From Actinomycetota bacterium (GTDB lineage Bacteria; Actinomycetota; Actinomycetes; Streptosporangiales; Streptosporangiaceae): 64,000 bases of DNA. Location: assembly GCA_003168255.1 (NCBI GenBank), contig PMSU01000170.1, forward strand, positions 30,097-94,096, given 5' to 3'. Positions 1 through 9,030 of this stretch are shown here, one piece after another. A program made the position numbers and the translations under genes. Below the pieces are notes generated by a model. The model did no database searches. It had not been told where the DNA came from and saw only the letters and a list, made by a program, of their open reading frames with translations. Each line of letters starts with the position of its first letter. Position 1 is the first letter of the stretch.

Positions 1-1104
1 TTGGTGTGTACCGGGCTGGTGTTCAGCTATATGAGCGGCATCATTCATCCGTATTACGTGGTCGCGCTCACCCCGGCGATCGGAGCGCTGGTCGGCGTCG
101 GAGCCACCGCCCTGTGGCGGGCACGACTCGGCTGGCCCGGCCGCACCGCGGTAGCCGTCGGCCTGGGTGCCACCGCCGTGTGGGGTTATCAACTGCTCAA
201 TAGGACGCCCTCGTGGTTGCCGTGGCTGCGCTGGGTCGTCCTGCTCGCCGGGCTGGCCGGAGCGCTTGCGGTGCTGGCGCGGCCGTACCTGGCCACCATG
301 GTCGGGACCGCTCGCGGCAGGCTCGCGCTGGCCAGTGTTCCCCTCGTGTGTGCCCTGGTAGCGGGCCTGGCCGGTCAGGCAGCCTACGCCGTGGACACGG
401 TGGCGACAGCGCACACAGGGTCGCTTCCGACTGCTGGACCGCAGACCACGTCCTTCGGCGGACCTGGCGGCGGCACCGGTGCTTTCGGCCGGACCGGTGG
501 TCTGGGACAGGGCGGTGGTCTGGGACAGGGCGGCGGTTCCGGCCAGCCGGGCAGCACAGGCCGGGGCGGCGCGCCCGGGGCGGGTACGGGATCACCAGGA
601 GGATCCGCGGTGCCGGGCAGGAACGGCAGCACCGGCGGTACCGGACGCGGAGCTCATGGCCTTCCCGGCAGGTCCGGCCTGGCTGGCCGGGGCGGCCGCT
701 CCGGCTCCGCTAGTGGCCGGGGCGGCGGCACCGGCGGCACCGGCGGCGCCGGCGGCGGACTCAGCGGGAACACCCAGGTCAGCAGCGCGCTGGTCAAGCT
801 GCTCGAGCGAGGCGCGTCCAGCTACAAGTGGGTCGCGGCCACGGAAGGTTCCCAGGAGGCGGCGCCGCTGGAACTGGCCACGGGTGATCCGGTGATGGCG
901 ATCGGCGGGTTCAACGGCACCGACCCGGCGCCCACGCTCACTGAGTTCAAGGCGCTCGTTGCCAACCATGACATCCACTACTACATAGGGCAGAACAACG
1001 AGAGTTTTGGCGGCGGGCAGGGCTCGTCGGCGATCGCTTCGTGGGTGGCTGCACACTTCAAGCACGAGACCATCGGCGGCGAGACGGTGTATGACCTCAC
1101 CTGA
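1..1104 (+). CDS. C-terminal part of a GT-C (GT39/ArnT-like) membrane glycosyltransferase, 5' end outside the window
   Basis: The reading frame is open from the first base, so the gene almost certainly starts upstream; the TTG at base 1 is probably an internal Leu codon. The visible part opens with the motif SGIIHPYYVVALTPA, which resembles a late transmembrane helix of GT39/ArnT-type lipid-dependent sugar transferases. Three more hydrophobic helices follow, to about residue 135. Residues about 150-255 are a Gly/Ser/Thr-rich low-complexity linker. A small C-terminal domain (about 256-367, with HDIHYYIG) ends the protein and is likely outside the membrane. Such proteins transfer a sugar from a polyprenyl-phosphate donor on the outer face of the membrane. 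Family-level call only; the acceptor is unknown. A perfect hairpin overlaps the stop codon. Confidence 0.72.
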   Translation: MVCTGLVFSYMSGIIHPYYVVALTPAIGALVGVGATALWRARLGWPGRTAVAVGLGATAVWGYQLLNRTPSWLPWLRWVVLLAGLAGALAVLARPYLATMVGTARGRLALASVPLVCALVAGLAGQAAYAVDTVATAHTGSLPTAGPQTTSFGGPGGGTGAFGRTGGLGQGGGLGQGGGSGQPGSTGRGGAPGAGTGSPGGSAVPGRNGSTGGTGRGAHGLPGRSGLAGRGGRSGSASGRGGGTGGTGGAGGGLSGNTQVSSALVKLLERGASSYKWVAATEGSQEAAPLELATGDPVMAIGGFNGTDPAPTLTEFKALVANHDIHYYIGQNNESFGGGQGSSAIASWVAAHFKHETIGGETVYDLT

Positions 1105-1139
1105 CCTCCCACCCCCAACAAGCAGAGTGGGAGGTCAGG
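1100..1139 (+). terminator. Perfect 13-bp hairpin overlapping the stop codon
   Basis: CCTGACCTCCCAC (1100-1112) pairs perfectly with GTGGGAGGTCAGG (1127-1139) across a 14-nt loop. The TGA stop (1102-1104) lies inside the left arm. There is no U-tract, which is common for actinobacterial terminators. The position right at the end of the glycosyltransferase gene supports transcription termination. Confidence 0.72.
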
Positions 1140-1300
1140 AACAACTACAGCAGCAAGACAGCACACAGGCAGACGGCAAGCTACACAAAAAAGGTGGGGG
1201 GAAACCCAGGGACACCCGCTCCCCACAGCCCCGCAGGTTTCCCTAGGTTTCCCCGCACCCCCCATCCTCACTCTTCCTCAGCCCACCCAGGAGAACGCCG

Positions 1301-1873
1301 CTACGCGGCGCAAAACGCACCACGCACAGGCAGCCACCACGCAGACGAGGAACGAACACCCACAGCACAGGCACAGGCAGTCACCAGGTCCGCGAGGAAA
1401 GCGGCCGGCGACACCAGGCACAGGCAGTCGCCAGGTAACCAAGGAATCACGGAACTGCGGACAGCATTCGATGTCGCGTGCTTATCCCAGCTTCGCGCCT
1501 GGAAGGGCGACCAGGAGATCCACAGAAAGTGGTCACAACGGTCCGGCTTGGACTCAAGGGCGACATAGCACTTAGCAAGGAAGTCGCGGTATTGAGTAGG
1601 GAGATCGTTCTCGCGCTGGTAGTTCTTGACCTCTGCCACAAAAGATTGGTCTTCAAGGTCATCGCCACGGAAATTACCCCCGAGATCGAAGCTGAACGGT
1701 CTCTTCGGGGCATAGGGCCATTGAAAGTGGAGCAGCTCAGACATAGGGCGATCGGTCTGAGTCCACGATCCCTTAACGCGGCTGGTCAGGTCTAGCCACT
1801 GTTTTGCGCGCTGAAGACCGTCCTCCCCCTTGGCGTGCGCCTCTTCAACCGGCCACGAGCCGAGATTACGCAC
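1301..1873 (-). CDS. Hypothetical protein with a possible PD-(D/E)xK nuclease-like motif
   Basis: 190 aa from a GTG start; the frame stays open about 45 bases further upstream with no other start and no clear Shine-Dalgarno site, so the N-terminus is uncertain. Near the N-terminus the segment GEDGLQRAKQWLD is followed by FSFDLGG (Asp63) and then FVAEVKNYQ (Glu81-Val-Lys83). That spacing and the E-V-K triad fit the core of a PD-(D/E)xK restriction-endonuclease-like fold, but this is inference from one motif. The last 40 residues or so are Cys/Trp-rich and look like read-through rather than a folded domain, so the 3' end may be degenerate. The gene is visibly poorer in GC than its neighbours, with codons such as AAA, ATT and TTG, which suggests acquisition by transfer. 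Confidence 0.45.
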   Translation of the reverse strand: MRNLGSWPVEEAHAKGEDGLQRAKQWLDLTSRVKGSWTQTDRPMSELLHFQWPYAPKRPFSFDLGGNFRGDDLEDQSFVAEVKNYQRENDLPTQYRDFLAKCYVALESKPDRCDHFLWISWSPFQARSWDKHATSNAVRSSVIPWLPGDCLCLVSPAAFLADLVTACACAVGVRSSSAWWLPVRGAFCAA

Positions 1874-2000
1874 AGATGACAGTGGTTGGCGAGTAGGTGG
1901 CCCCTTTTGATCAAGTTGTTATAACGAGGATGGGGCTGTCTCAGGGCGTCGAATCCCAGACTTCGCGCCCCTCATCCCGCAGAGCGTTCACGTGCCGAAT

Positions 2001-2411
2001 TTACAGGGCAAGCTCGGCCCAGACTCGCTTGCGCCGGTAGCCGGTGCGGTCACAGCCCCACCGCGCGCTGAGCGCGGCTATGACGGTCAGGCCGCGCCCG
2101 CACTCGTCATACATGCCTGCCTCGCGGGGCTCAAGCTCAAGCGGGCTCTGGTCCCATGCTTCGATCACGAGAGTCTTCCCGGTGGCGATCAGCCGCAAGG
2201 TGATCGGCGGACGCTCGGGCATGCAGGCCGAGGCGTCGGCGGCGTTGGTCATCATCTCGCACACCAGCATTTCCGCGTCCGCGACAAGATCACGCGGCAG
2301 TCTCCACTCCTTGAGCACGGCGACGGCATGCAGCCGGAAGCACCCGATCGCCGTGTCCAGCGGGGCGAGTTCCAGGGTGCTGCTGAGATAAGCGTCGGTG
2401 CCGGCGGTCAT
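2001..2411 (-). CDS. RsbW-like ATP-binding protein (HATPase_c, anti-sigma-factor kinase type)
   Basis: 136 aa, a stand-alone GHKL ATPase domain. The N-box-like segment CEMMTNAADAS, the region WDQSPLELEP where the G1 box lies, and GRGLTVIAALSARWG (G2-like) are visible. Proteins of this family (RsbW/SpoIIAB-like) phosphorylate or sequester anti-sigma antagonists. In mycelial actinomycetes many copies sit divergently beside an XRE/DUF5753 regulator and a DUF397 protein, exactly as here: the regulator starts about 150 bp away on the other strand and probably shares the divergent promoter region 2412-2560. The role is probably developmental or stress control, inferred from context; the partner is not known. 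Confidence 0.8.
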   Translation of the reverse strand: MTAGTDAYLSSTLELAPLDTAIGCFRLHAVAVLKEWRLPRDLVADAEMLVCEMMTNAADASACMPERPPITLRLIATGKTLVIEAWDQSPLELEPREAGMYDECGRGLTVIAALSARWGCDRTGYRRKRVWAELAL

Positions 2412-2560
2412 GGAAGTCCTCTGCGCAGGGGGATTCAGCTACTCCCCACAGCCTGTCTCTGCCGGTCTACGCTGTGTAGGGGCGCAGGCCACACGGCCAG
2501 CGAGTGCCCACCTGAGACCGTGCGTGCCAACGGGTGCCAAGCGCAGCAAGGGGAGAGCCG

Positions 2561-3394
2561 ATGCCCGGCAACGGGGACCGCAGCAGGACACCGGAGGGCG
2601 TGTTCGGCAAGGCACTGAAGTTCTACCGGGAACGCGCCGGGCTATCGCAGACCGAGCTTGCCGCGCTGTCGAACTACTCCAACACGGTCATCAACAAGAT
2701 CGAGAAAGGCTACCGGCCGCCGGCCGAGGGCTTCCCCGAGCGGATGGACGCTATCCCGCAGCTTGACACTCACGGGGAACTGACCCGCCTATGGGGATGG
2801 CTGGAGGACAGCGCCCGGCACCGCGCCTACCCGGGATGGTTCGACCGCTGGCCCGACTTCGAGGCACAGGCGGTAACGCTCCGGTGGTTCGAGCTGATCA
2901 CGGTACCTGGGCTGCTCCAGACACCGGATTACATGCGCGCTATCTTGCGGACCCGCGTCAACACCACCGATGACGAGATAGACGCGATGGTCGAGGCCCG
3001 CATGGCGCGGCAGGCCGTCCTGACCAAGGACAAGCCCCCGACGCTGTGGGTAGCAATCACTGAGGCAGTCCTGCGGTGCCCCGTTGGCGGAACCTACGTG
3101 ATGCGCGAGCAGCTTAACAAGCTGATAGAGGCTGCCCGCCAGCCGAACGTGGTCATTCAGGTGATACCGACCGCGCAAGGGGCGCATGAAGGGTTCCGGG
3201 GGCCGTTCATCATCGCGGACTTCAAGGATCACCCGGCCGTCGCCTACCAGGACACGGCGGTCCGGGGAATGATCGTTGACGAGAGCGAAGACGTGGACTC
3301 CCTCATGGTCCTGTGGGATACGCTCAGATCCGTGGCCCTGCCGGTGGCCGCATCCCTGGAACTGATCGAGGAAGTAGCCAAGACATGGACCTGA
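2561..3394 (+). CDS. XRE-family transcriptional regulator with DUF5753 (Scr1-type) domain
   Basis: 277 aa from ATG 2561, chosen because AAGGGGAG (2548-2555) lies 5 bases upstream; a GTG at 2534 would add nine residues but has no such site. Residues about 14-60 form the helix-turn-helix (LGAL-type start KALKFYRERAGLSQTELA, then YSNTVINKIEKGYRPP). The remainder is the DUF5753 domain, with landmarks RWFELITVPGLLQTPDYMRA, RQAVLT and VIPTAQGAHEG. This family includes Streptomyces regulators linked to development and antibiotic production (WhiJ/BldB-neighbour type). Its last bases overlap the DUF397 gene, the usual regulator/small-partner arrangement in which the DUF397 protein is thought to modulate the regulator. 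Confidence 0.9.
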   Translation: MPGNGDRSRTPEGVFGKALKFYRERAGLSQTELAALSNYSNTVINKIEKGYRPPAEGFPERMDAIPQLDTHGELTRLWGWLEDSARHRAYPGWFDRWPDFEAQAVTLRWFELITVPGLLQTPDYMRAILRTRVNTTDDEIDAMVEARMARQAVLTKDKPPTLWVAITEAVLRCPVGGTYVMREQLNKLIEAARQPNVVIQVIPTAQGAHEGFRGPFIIADFKDHPAVAYQDTAVRGMIVDESEDVDSLMVLWDTLRSVALPVAASLELIEEVAKTWT

Positions 3395-3585
3395 GCCGCG
3401 CCCAGTGGCGCAAGGCCAGCAGGAGCAACAGCAACGGCGGCGCGTGCGTAGAGGCCGCCAGCCTGCCCGGCGTCATCGCCGTTCGCGACTCCAAGGACCC
3501 GCACGGACCCGTCCTGACGATGCCCCCGGCCGCGTGGCGCGGCTTCATCGCTGACGTGAGGGCCGGACGGCACGACCTGACCTGA
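3385..3585 (+). CDS. DUF397 domain protein
   Basis: 66 aa from ATG 3385, with GAGGAAG (3368-3374) as ribosome binding site; it overlaps the upstream regulator stop by 10 bases and is translationally coupled. DUF397 hallmarks are all present: the WRKASRS start, a Cys-containing VEAA segment, VAVRDSKDP-like (here IAVRDSKDPHGP) and the W-x-x-F-I-A-D-V end. DUF397 proteins are small acidic partners of XRE/DUF5753 regulators. The pair with the divergent RsbW-like gene forms a complete trio of the type found in many copies in Streptomyces and relatives. Confidence 0.9.
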   Translation: MDLSRAQWRKASRSNSNGGACVEAASLPGVIAVRDSKDPHGPVLTMPPAAWRGFIADVRAGRHDLT

Positions 3586-4083
3586 GCAGCCGGTCACACC
3601 TGAGAGTCCGTTTCGTCGGCTTCCGCTTCTGGGACGGCCAGCCGGTGCCGCGCGAGATTTCTGAGCCGAATGAACTCATCTTCATCGCCCCTCCCGGCAT
3701 CTTCCCCGGCTCGCCCGTAGGCCCCTGCGCACGTCACGTACGACCCCGAAACGCCGCCTCTGGCAGCGGACGCGATAGGCAACCAAATTACACCGGCCAC
3801 ATGCTGTTAGCGTACGTATGGCCAGCTCAGGGCGGTGTAAAGAATCTTGAAGCAATCTGTTGGTACATATTGACAGTCACGCTGGAGCAAGATTGCACTG
3901 GCGGGTGATCCCCTTGCCGTACGGCAGTGCGGCGAATACGCGCAGCCGGTGCCTGCGCTCGCCCCAGCACGCCAGTATCGAACGCAAATTCGCTCGCTGC
4001 AACGCGTTACCGGTGTTGTGATATACGCTGCGGCAAGCCAGATTGCTCTTGAGAGTCGACGGTGCTGGTAAGGGCTGGGTAAC
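3586..4083. other. 498-bp stretch without a supported gene
   Basis: Short open frames exist on both strands (for example 3594-3800 minus and 3645-3908 plus), but neither has a clear ribosome binding site, a family motif or convincing codon bias. The right-hand 250 bp is more AT-rich and includes TTGACA near 3868, but no good -10 follows at the right spacing. It probably holds the promoter of the LuxR-type gene at 4084. Confidence 0.4.
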
Positions 4084-6945
4084 GTGACCAGGGTGGTAAG
4101 CCTGCCCGTGCCGTTCTGCGGCCGGGACGCGCAGATGGCCGTGTTGAGCGAGCATCTCGACCGGGCCTGCTCCGGCGTGGGCACCGTGATCCTGGTTGAA
4201 GGCGACGCCGGGATGGGGAAAAGCCGACTTCTTGACGAGGCGGCGATGGTGGCGCGCCGCCGAGGTTTCCGGGTTGGGACCTGCATGGCTGATCCTGGCG
4301 ACAGCATGGTCGAACTGGCGACCCTGATGGGGGCGCTGTTCGACGGGTCTGACCCGATCTTGGGCCGGGGGGAGGTCCCTCATCCACCGGCGCTGCCGGA
4401 GCAGCGGTACTGGCTGCTGCACGATCTTCAGGGCTTGCTCGAGCGGGCAGCGCTCGACGCGCCGCTTCTGATCTGTCTGGACGACTTGCAGTGGACAGAC
4501 GGCGGTACGGCGGCCGCTCTGCGCGCTCTCCCGCGCCGGCTGGCGACCGTCCCCGTTGCCTGGATCCTGGCTTTCCGGCCCAGCCCCGGTTCGCACCAGA
4601 TGCAGAACGCCTTGGACTACCTGGAGCACAGCGGAGCCGGGAAGGTGGTTCTTGGCCCCCTCGACAGCACGGCCGTGCGGCAAGTGACGGCCGGCGTGCT
4701 GCAAGCCGAGCCTGATGGTGACCTCCTAAGGATGGCTGAGCGCGCCGGCGGTAATCCGTTCTTCCTCGTTGAGATGCTGCTGGGCTTGCGGGAAGAGCAA
4801 CTCCTCAGATTCGAATCCGGACGGGCCGAGCTGGTGGAGGCTCGGCTTCCGCGCCGGGTGGGGGAGAACATGCGGCGGCGGCTGGATCAGATGTCCGAGC
4901 TGGCGCATCAGGTCGCGGCCGTGGCCACTGGGCTGGGCCGGATGTTTACGCTGGACGACCTGGCAGCGATGCTTGATTGCTCGCCCTCGGCGTTGCTGAG
5001 CCCGGTGGCGGAGGTGCTTCGCGCGGGCTTGTTTCTTGAGAGCGGCGAGATGCTCACCTTTCGTCACGACTTGATCCTGGAGGCGGTCCGGGCCAGCTTG
5101 CCCTTGTCGGTGAGCCGGGCACTCGATCGCCAGGCGGCCACCGTCTCGATCGCGCGCGGCGCGCTACCGCTCGAGGTGGCGACCCGGCTGGCGGCGAGCG
5201 CTGAGCCGGGAGACGAAGTCGCGATCACGACCCTTTCGAAGGCCGCTGACACGCTGGCCACGACCGATCCGGCCGCTGCGGCCGACTTGAGTCAACGGGC
5301 CCTCGACCTCGCACCGCGCAATCATCCGTTGCGCAGGGTGCTCGTGGCCAATACCGCAGTTCGCCTGCATGCAGCTGCGCGCAGCGAGGAGGCGAAGTCA
5401 TTCGCCGACACCGCTCTGCGCCAAGCGCTGCGCCCCGAGGAAGAGGCCGACTTCCGTCTGATCGTCTCGGCCATGTTCGCGATTTCGCCCGATATACGCA
5501 CAGACTCCTGCCTCAAGGGTCTTGCCCTCCCGGATATTTCGGCCTACCTCCGCTCCCTCCTGTTTGCCAATCTGTTTCACAATCTGGTGACTGCGGGCCG
5601 GGTGGACGAAGCACGTGCCGTGCTTCCGGATGCGAAGGAGGCAGTGGGGAGATCCGGCGATGCGTGCAGTCGTTTCGTCCTGGAGCTTGCCGAATCCGGT
5701 CTGAACTACGCTGATGACCGCTTCGCGCCCGCGCTTGAACTCGTTGAAAGGGCGCGGCGGAGCGGTCGGGTAGCTGCCGACGAGGTAGGGGTGTCACCTC
5801 AGTACTGGCGTATAGGACAAGCCCGACGACAACTCACCACACAGTGGCTGTGCGATGCCCTCACCGTGGTCGACCGGCTGGACGAGTCGCTGCAGATATC
5901 AAACGAGAGCATCGCAGCCGCCCAGCACGAGCGGCAGGCCTGGGCTCTCAACATCTTTGAGGCCGGGCGCGCAAGGCAGCTGCTCCAGATCGGCCGCGTC
6001 CAGGACGCTGCCGCGACCCTTGGAGAGCTGTTTACCCCAGACATCGCGCACCAGGTCGTCAGCGTCCTGGATGCGGCAGGGGTCGTCGCTCTTGGGCGCG
6101 CGGCAATTCACGCCGGTGACCAGAGCCTGGCGAGGCAGGCCGCGGAGATTGCTCAAGTGATGCTCAGTCAGGACGCTCCGAGCGTCCGTCGTCACGCGGC
6201 CTGGCTGCTCGCGTTGCAGGCCATGGCAGACGGCGATCCGCTCCGCGCCCGCCGGTGTCTCTGCGTCTTCGGCGAGGACGAGCGCACGTCGGTACTTCCG
6301 CTGTTCCCGATGGATGTCACCGATGATGTCCAGCTGATTCGTATTGCCCTCGCCAGCGGCGATCGTATGCTCGCCGAACACGCCGCAGGGGCCGTTCAGC
6401 GCCGCTGGCAGCTCAACCGCGAGATCCGGTCCCTGCAAGCCGCCGCGGCACACGCAACCGGGCTTCTCAACCACAGCGAGAAGGACCTTGCCGTGGCCGT
6501 GAAGCTCTACGAGAAGGGCCCACGCCCATTGGCGCTTGCCTCAGCGCTGGAGGACCTGGGCGGCATCGCCGCCGATAGCGGCGGAACCCATCGCGGAATA
6601 GATGCGTTCAACCGCGCGCTCGTGCTCTACGCGGGTGCCGGGGCCACCTGGGATGCCGGCCGGGTGCGGCAGCGACTGCGCTCGCTGGGCGTGCGGCGCC
6701 GCGTGGTCCCGGCGCAGCGCCCCGATATTGGCTGGGATGCGATGACCGACTCTGAGCTCGCCGTTGCGCGGCTGGTAGCTCAGGGTCTGACCAACCGGGA
6801 AGTGGCCGAGCGCCTCTTCGTATCGCCCCACACGGTGAACGGTCATCTCCGCCACGTCTTCATGAAGCTCGGCGTCAATTCACGAGTCGACCTGACCCGG
6901 ATCGCCGCCGGACACGAAGCGAAACGGCTGAGCTCACCGGTTTAA
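4084..6945 (+). CDS. LuxR-family (LAL-type) transcriptional regulator with N-terminal AAA ATPase
   Basis: 953 aa, a typical length for large ATP-binding LuxR regulators. The start is FCGRDAQMAVL followed by Walker A GDAGMGKS (about residues 40-47) and Walker B LLICLDDLQW. A long helical region with TPR-like alpha repeats fills the middle. The C-terminal LuxR helix-turn-helix is clear: SELAVARLVAQGLTNREVAE then FVSPHTVNGHLRHVFMKLG. Such proteins are ATP-dependent, often pathway-specific activators that sense a ligand through the central repeats. The GTG start has a purine-rich GGTAAGGG upstream. It stands alone; the neighbours on the right are a convergent group of small enzymes, so its target cannot be named. 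Confidence 0.9.
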   Translation: MTRVVSLPVPFCGRDAQMAVLSEHLDRACSGVGTVILVEGDAGMGKSRLLDEAAMVARRRGFRVGTCMADPGDSMVELATLMGALFDGSDPILGRGEVPHPPALPEQRYWLLHDLQGLLERAALDAPLLICLDDLQWTDGGTAAALRALPRRLATVPVAWILAFRPSPGSHQMQNALDYLEHSGAGKVVLGPLDSTAVRQVTAGVLQAEPDGDLLRMAERAGGNPFFLVEMLLGLREEQLLRFESGRAELVEARLPRRVGENMRRRLDQMSELAHQVAAVATGLGRMFTLDDLAAMLDCSPSALLSPVAEVLRAGLFLESGEMLTFRHDLILEAVRASLPLSVSRALDRQAATVSIARGALPLEVATRLAASAEPGDEVAITTLSKAADTLATTDPAAAADLSQRALDLAPRNHPLRRVLVANTAVRLHAAARSEEAKSFADTALRQALRPEEEADFRLIVSAMFAISPDIRTDSCLKGLALPDISAYLRSLLFANLFHNLVTAGRVDEARAVLPDAKEAVGRSGDACSRFVLELAESGLNYADDRFAPALELVERARRSGRVAADEVGVSPQYWRIGQARRQLTTQWLCDALTVVDRLDESLQISNESIAAAQHERQAWALNIFEAGRARQLLQIGRVQDAAATLGELFTPDIAHQVVSVLDAAGVVALGRAAIHAGDQSLARQAAEIAQVMLSQDAPSVRRHAAWLLALQAMADGDPLRARRCLCVFGEDERTSVLPLFPMDVTDDVQLIRIALASGDRMLAEHAAGAVQRRWQLNREIRSLQAAAAHATGLLNHSEKDLAVAVKLYEKGPRPLALASALEDLGGIAADSGGTHRGIDAFNRALVLYAGAGATWDAGRVRQRLRSLGVRRRVVPAQRPDIGWDAMTDSELAVARLVAQGLTNREVAERLFVSPHTVNGHLRHVFMKLGVNSRVDLTRIAAGHEAKRLSSPV

Positions 6946-7056
6946 CCGGATTACAGATCACGCGTACGCGCGGTGCTGGAGAATAGCGCTCTATGCGACA
7001 GTGATCGCTTGACTTCGGTCGTCGTCCGTGCGGCGAGGCGCCGCGGAGCTGAAGCC

Positions 7057-7413
7057 TCATCCAGCGATGAGATCGAACTCGTTGCCCTCGACGTCAGCGA
7101 GGGTCGTCCAGCGGACCGCGGCGCCCTGGACGCCGCGGAGCGTCCGGGCTCCTAGGCTGAACAAGCGCAAGGTCTCGGCCTCCAGGTTGTCGGTGATGAG
7201 GTCGAGGTGAAGGCGATTCTTGACGACCTTCGCTTCGGGTACCTGGTGGAACGCGAGCCGCGGTCCGCTGGTGGCCTGGTCGTCAGCGAGCAGCACGGCC
7301 TCCTCGGAGGTGGCACCTTCCGCGATCCGCCGGCGCAGGACGGCGCCCCAGAACCGGGCCATTGCGGCCGCGTCGGCGCAATCGATCGATATGCCGAAGA
7401 CCTTGTTGCTCAT
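7057..7413 (-). CDS. VOC/glyoxalase-like protein
   Basis: 118 aa from ATG 7413, preceded by GAAGGGAAG; the open frame extends upstream but that part has no domain. The domain opens MSNKVFGISIDCADAAAMA with a following RFWGAVL, as in the Glyoxalase-like/VOC family. Later RLHLDLITDN and ADVEGNEFDLIAG give the paired beta-alpha-beta-beta-beta modules with the likely metal ligands His and Glu. Single-copy VOC proteins of this type are often of unknown substrate. Convergent with the LuxR regulator and the last of a minus-strand series of small catabolic-type enzymes. Confidence 0.8.
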   Translation of the reverse strand: MSNKVFGISIDCADAAAMARFWGAVLRRRIAEGATSEEAVLLADDQATSGPRLAFHQVPEAKVVKNRLHLDLITDNLEAETLRLFSLGARTLRGVQGAAVRWTTLADVEGNEFDLIAG

Positions 7414-7534
7414 GGTCGATCTTCCCTTCGAGCCTGTGGCACAGGCGACGCTGATCAGCCACACTGCCGGACTCATCGCGGTCGCCACGGCAATGCCGGG
7501 CGGCCTTAAAGGCGAGACGGGGCAGAATGAACAG

Positions 7535-7978
7535 CTATGTGGCGGGTGAGTTCTTGTTCAGCTCCGCGATCTGGGCGCGTGCGGCGCTGACGAGTTCGGC
7601 GTTGGTGTTCGCGTGCCCGGCCAGGCCCCATCCGCCCTCGGGCGCCTCGGTCAGCAGCACCCAGGTCCGGCCGACTAGGGCAGGATCGCCGGCGGCCGCC
7701 GCGACGATGTCGGTGAGCTGGCGGACGATCGCAAGCTGCTTGGCGCGGTCCAGCGCTCCCGCGTTGGTCAGGACCTGAACCCGGACGTAATTGCTGTCGC
7801 CATCGACGTTGGCCAGGGAGTCAGCGTCGAGGTCATGCACGAACGCGGCGGTGTTCTTGCGGAACATCGGGATGTCCGGGACCTGCTCGATCGTCATGAC
7901 GGCGGTAGCGAGATCCACGGCCAGCTGGTGCTTGTCGGCGAACGTGCCGCTTGCGGCGTAGGCGTCAATCATGGGCAT
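7535..7978 (-). CDS. Tautomerase family protein (4-oxalocrotonate tautomerase superfamily)
   Basis: 147 aa. The start at ATG 7978 was chosen because it gives M-P-M-I-D-A-Y, so that after Met removal Pro1 is the N-terminal catalytic base characteristic of the superfamily; GGAAGGA lies just upstream. The frame upstream of it lacks domain features. The internal repeat of two beta-alpha-beta halves (FVHDLDADSL and NYVRVQVLTNAGALDRA, then GRTWVLLTEAPEGGWGL) suggests a fused-dimer subgroup. Substrate unknown. It lies on the same strand as two alpha/beta hydrolases and a VOC protein, which suggests small-molecule catabolism or detoxification, by inference only. Confidence 0.8.
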   Translation of the reverse strand: MPMIDAYAASGTFADKHQLAVDLATAVMTIEQVPDIPMFRKNTAAFVHDLDADSLANVDGDSNYVRVQVLTNAGALDRAKQLAIVRQLTDIVAAAAGDPALVGRTWVLLTEAPEGGWGLAGHANTNAELVSAARAQIAELNKNSPAT

Positions 7979-8153
7979 TGGGGGAATCCTTCCAGTCTTG
8001 CTCGGCCTCGAAGCTCCCGACAGCACCGTCTTGGACTCGGAACTGTTAGAAGCCACACGAGGGCCTGTGTAATTGATCTGTCCTGAATCGTGTGGGTCGC
8101 TTCAGGAACCCAGAGCGGGCAGCCCGGCTCCTGCGAGTAATGCGGCAGGATGG

Positions 8154-8999
8154 TCATGCGGTGGCCCGGACCGCCTTGAGGATTACATTGGTGACGGCGC
8201 AGGGGTTGTAGATCATGGACAGGTGCGGGGCGCCAGGCAGCATAGTGATGCGTGCGTGCGCCTGCTTGGCCATCGCCACCAGCGCGGCTGGCGGGATGGC
8301 ATGGTCTGCGGTCCCGATCACGGCCCAGGACGGGATCGTCTTCCAGGCCGGGACGCCCGACTTCTGGGTCAGCGCGATGGTCGACAGCGGTCGCTGAGTG
8401 GCCGCCAGCACCCGAGCCTCGCCGACGGGCAGGCCGTTGGCCATGCAGGACGGGAATACGCTCTGCTTGATGTACGCGTCGGCGACGTCCTTCGGGGCAC
8501 CGGGGAAAGGCACGATCGTCACGTTCGCCGCCGGCAGCACGCACGAGCCAGGCTGGGAGCTGACCAGCTGACCGATGGTCTGGCCCTGGGCGGGCGCGAA
8601 GGCGTCGACATAGACCAGCGCCTTGACCTGCCCGTCGCCGGTGGCGGCGTTGGTGATGACCGCCCCGCCGTAGGAGTGGCCGACCAGGACGATCGGTCCG
8701 GAGATGCTGTGCAGGAAGTCCCGGAGGAAAGCGCTGTCGTAGCTGAGGCCCTGAAGCGGGTTGGGCGGCACGTAGACCGTGTAGCCATCGCGCTGGAGTC
8801 GGCTGACAACGCCATCCCAGCTGGAGCTATCGGCCCAGGCGCCGTGCACCAGCACGATGCTGGGCTTGGGCTCGCCGCTTGCGGCGGCACTGGTATGGGC
8901 GGAGGCGACCTGGCTGAGCGGGATAGCCAGCCCGGCGATGGCCAGGACAGCGGCCATGATGATGCGCAGCCGTCTGCGCATGATTCGGATCGTCTTCAA
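8154..8999 (-). CDS. Exported alpha/beta hydrolase
   Basis: 281 aa from a TTG start (8999), chosen because the reverse-strand sequence GAAGGGGG sits about 7 bases ahead; ATG 8981 is an alternative with a weaker site. The N-terminus has a basic segment and a hydrophobic core ending ...SQVASAHTSA, a Sec signal peptide. The hydrolase domain starts PSIVLVHGAWADSSSWD. The catalytic triad is visible as Ser in GHSYGG, Asp in GTADHAIPP and His in PGAPHLSMI. It is a close paralogue of the next gene upstream on the same strand (31 bp away), which lacks a signal peptide; the pair probably arose by tandem duplication. Substrate unknown (salicylate-esterase/MenH-like hydrolase group by look). Confidence 0.85.
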   Translation of the reverse strand: MKTIRIMRRRLRIIMAAVLAIAGLAIPLSQVASAHTSAAASGEPKPSIVLVHGAWADSSSWDGVVSRLQRDGYTVYVPPNPLQGLSYDSAFLRDFLHSISGPIVLVGHSYGGAVITNAATGDGQVKALVYVDAFAPAQGQTIGQLVSSQPGSCVLPAANVTIVPFPGAPKDVADAYIKQSVFPSCMANGLPVGEARVLAATQRPLSTIALTQKSGVPAWKTIPSWAVIGTADHAIPPAALVAMAKQAHARITMLPGAPHLSMIYNPCAVTNVILKAVRATA

Positions 9000-9030
9000 C
9001 AGAGGACCCCCTTCCCGTGGGACCTGCGGG

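Noticed and set aside
3594..3908. Small frames on both strands after the DUF397 gene
   Set aside because: Neither has a credible start or a recognisable domain.
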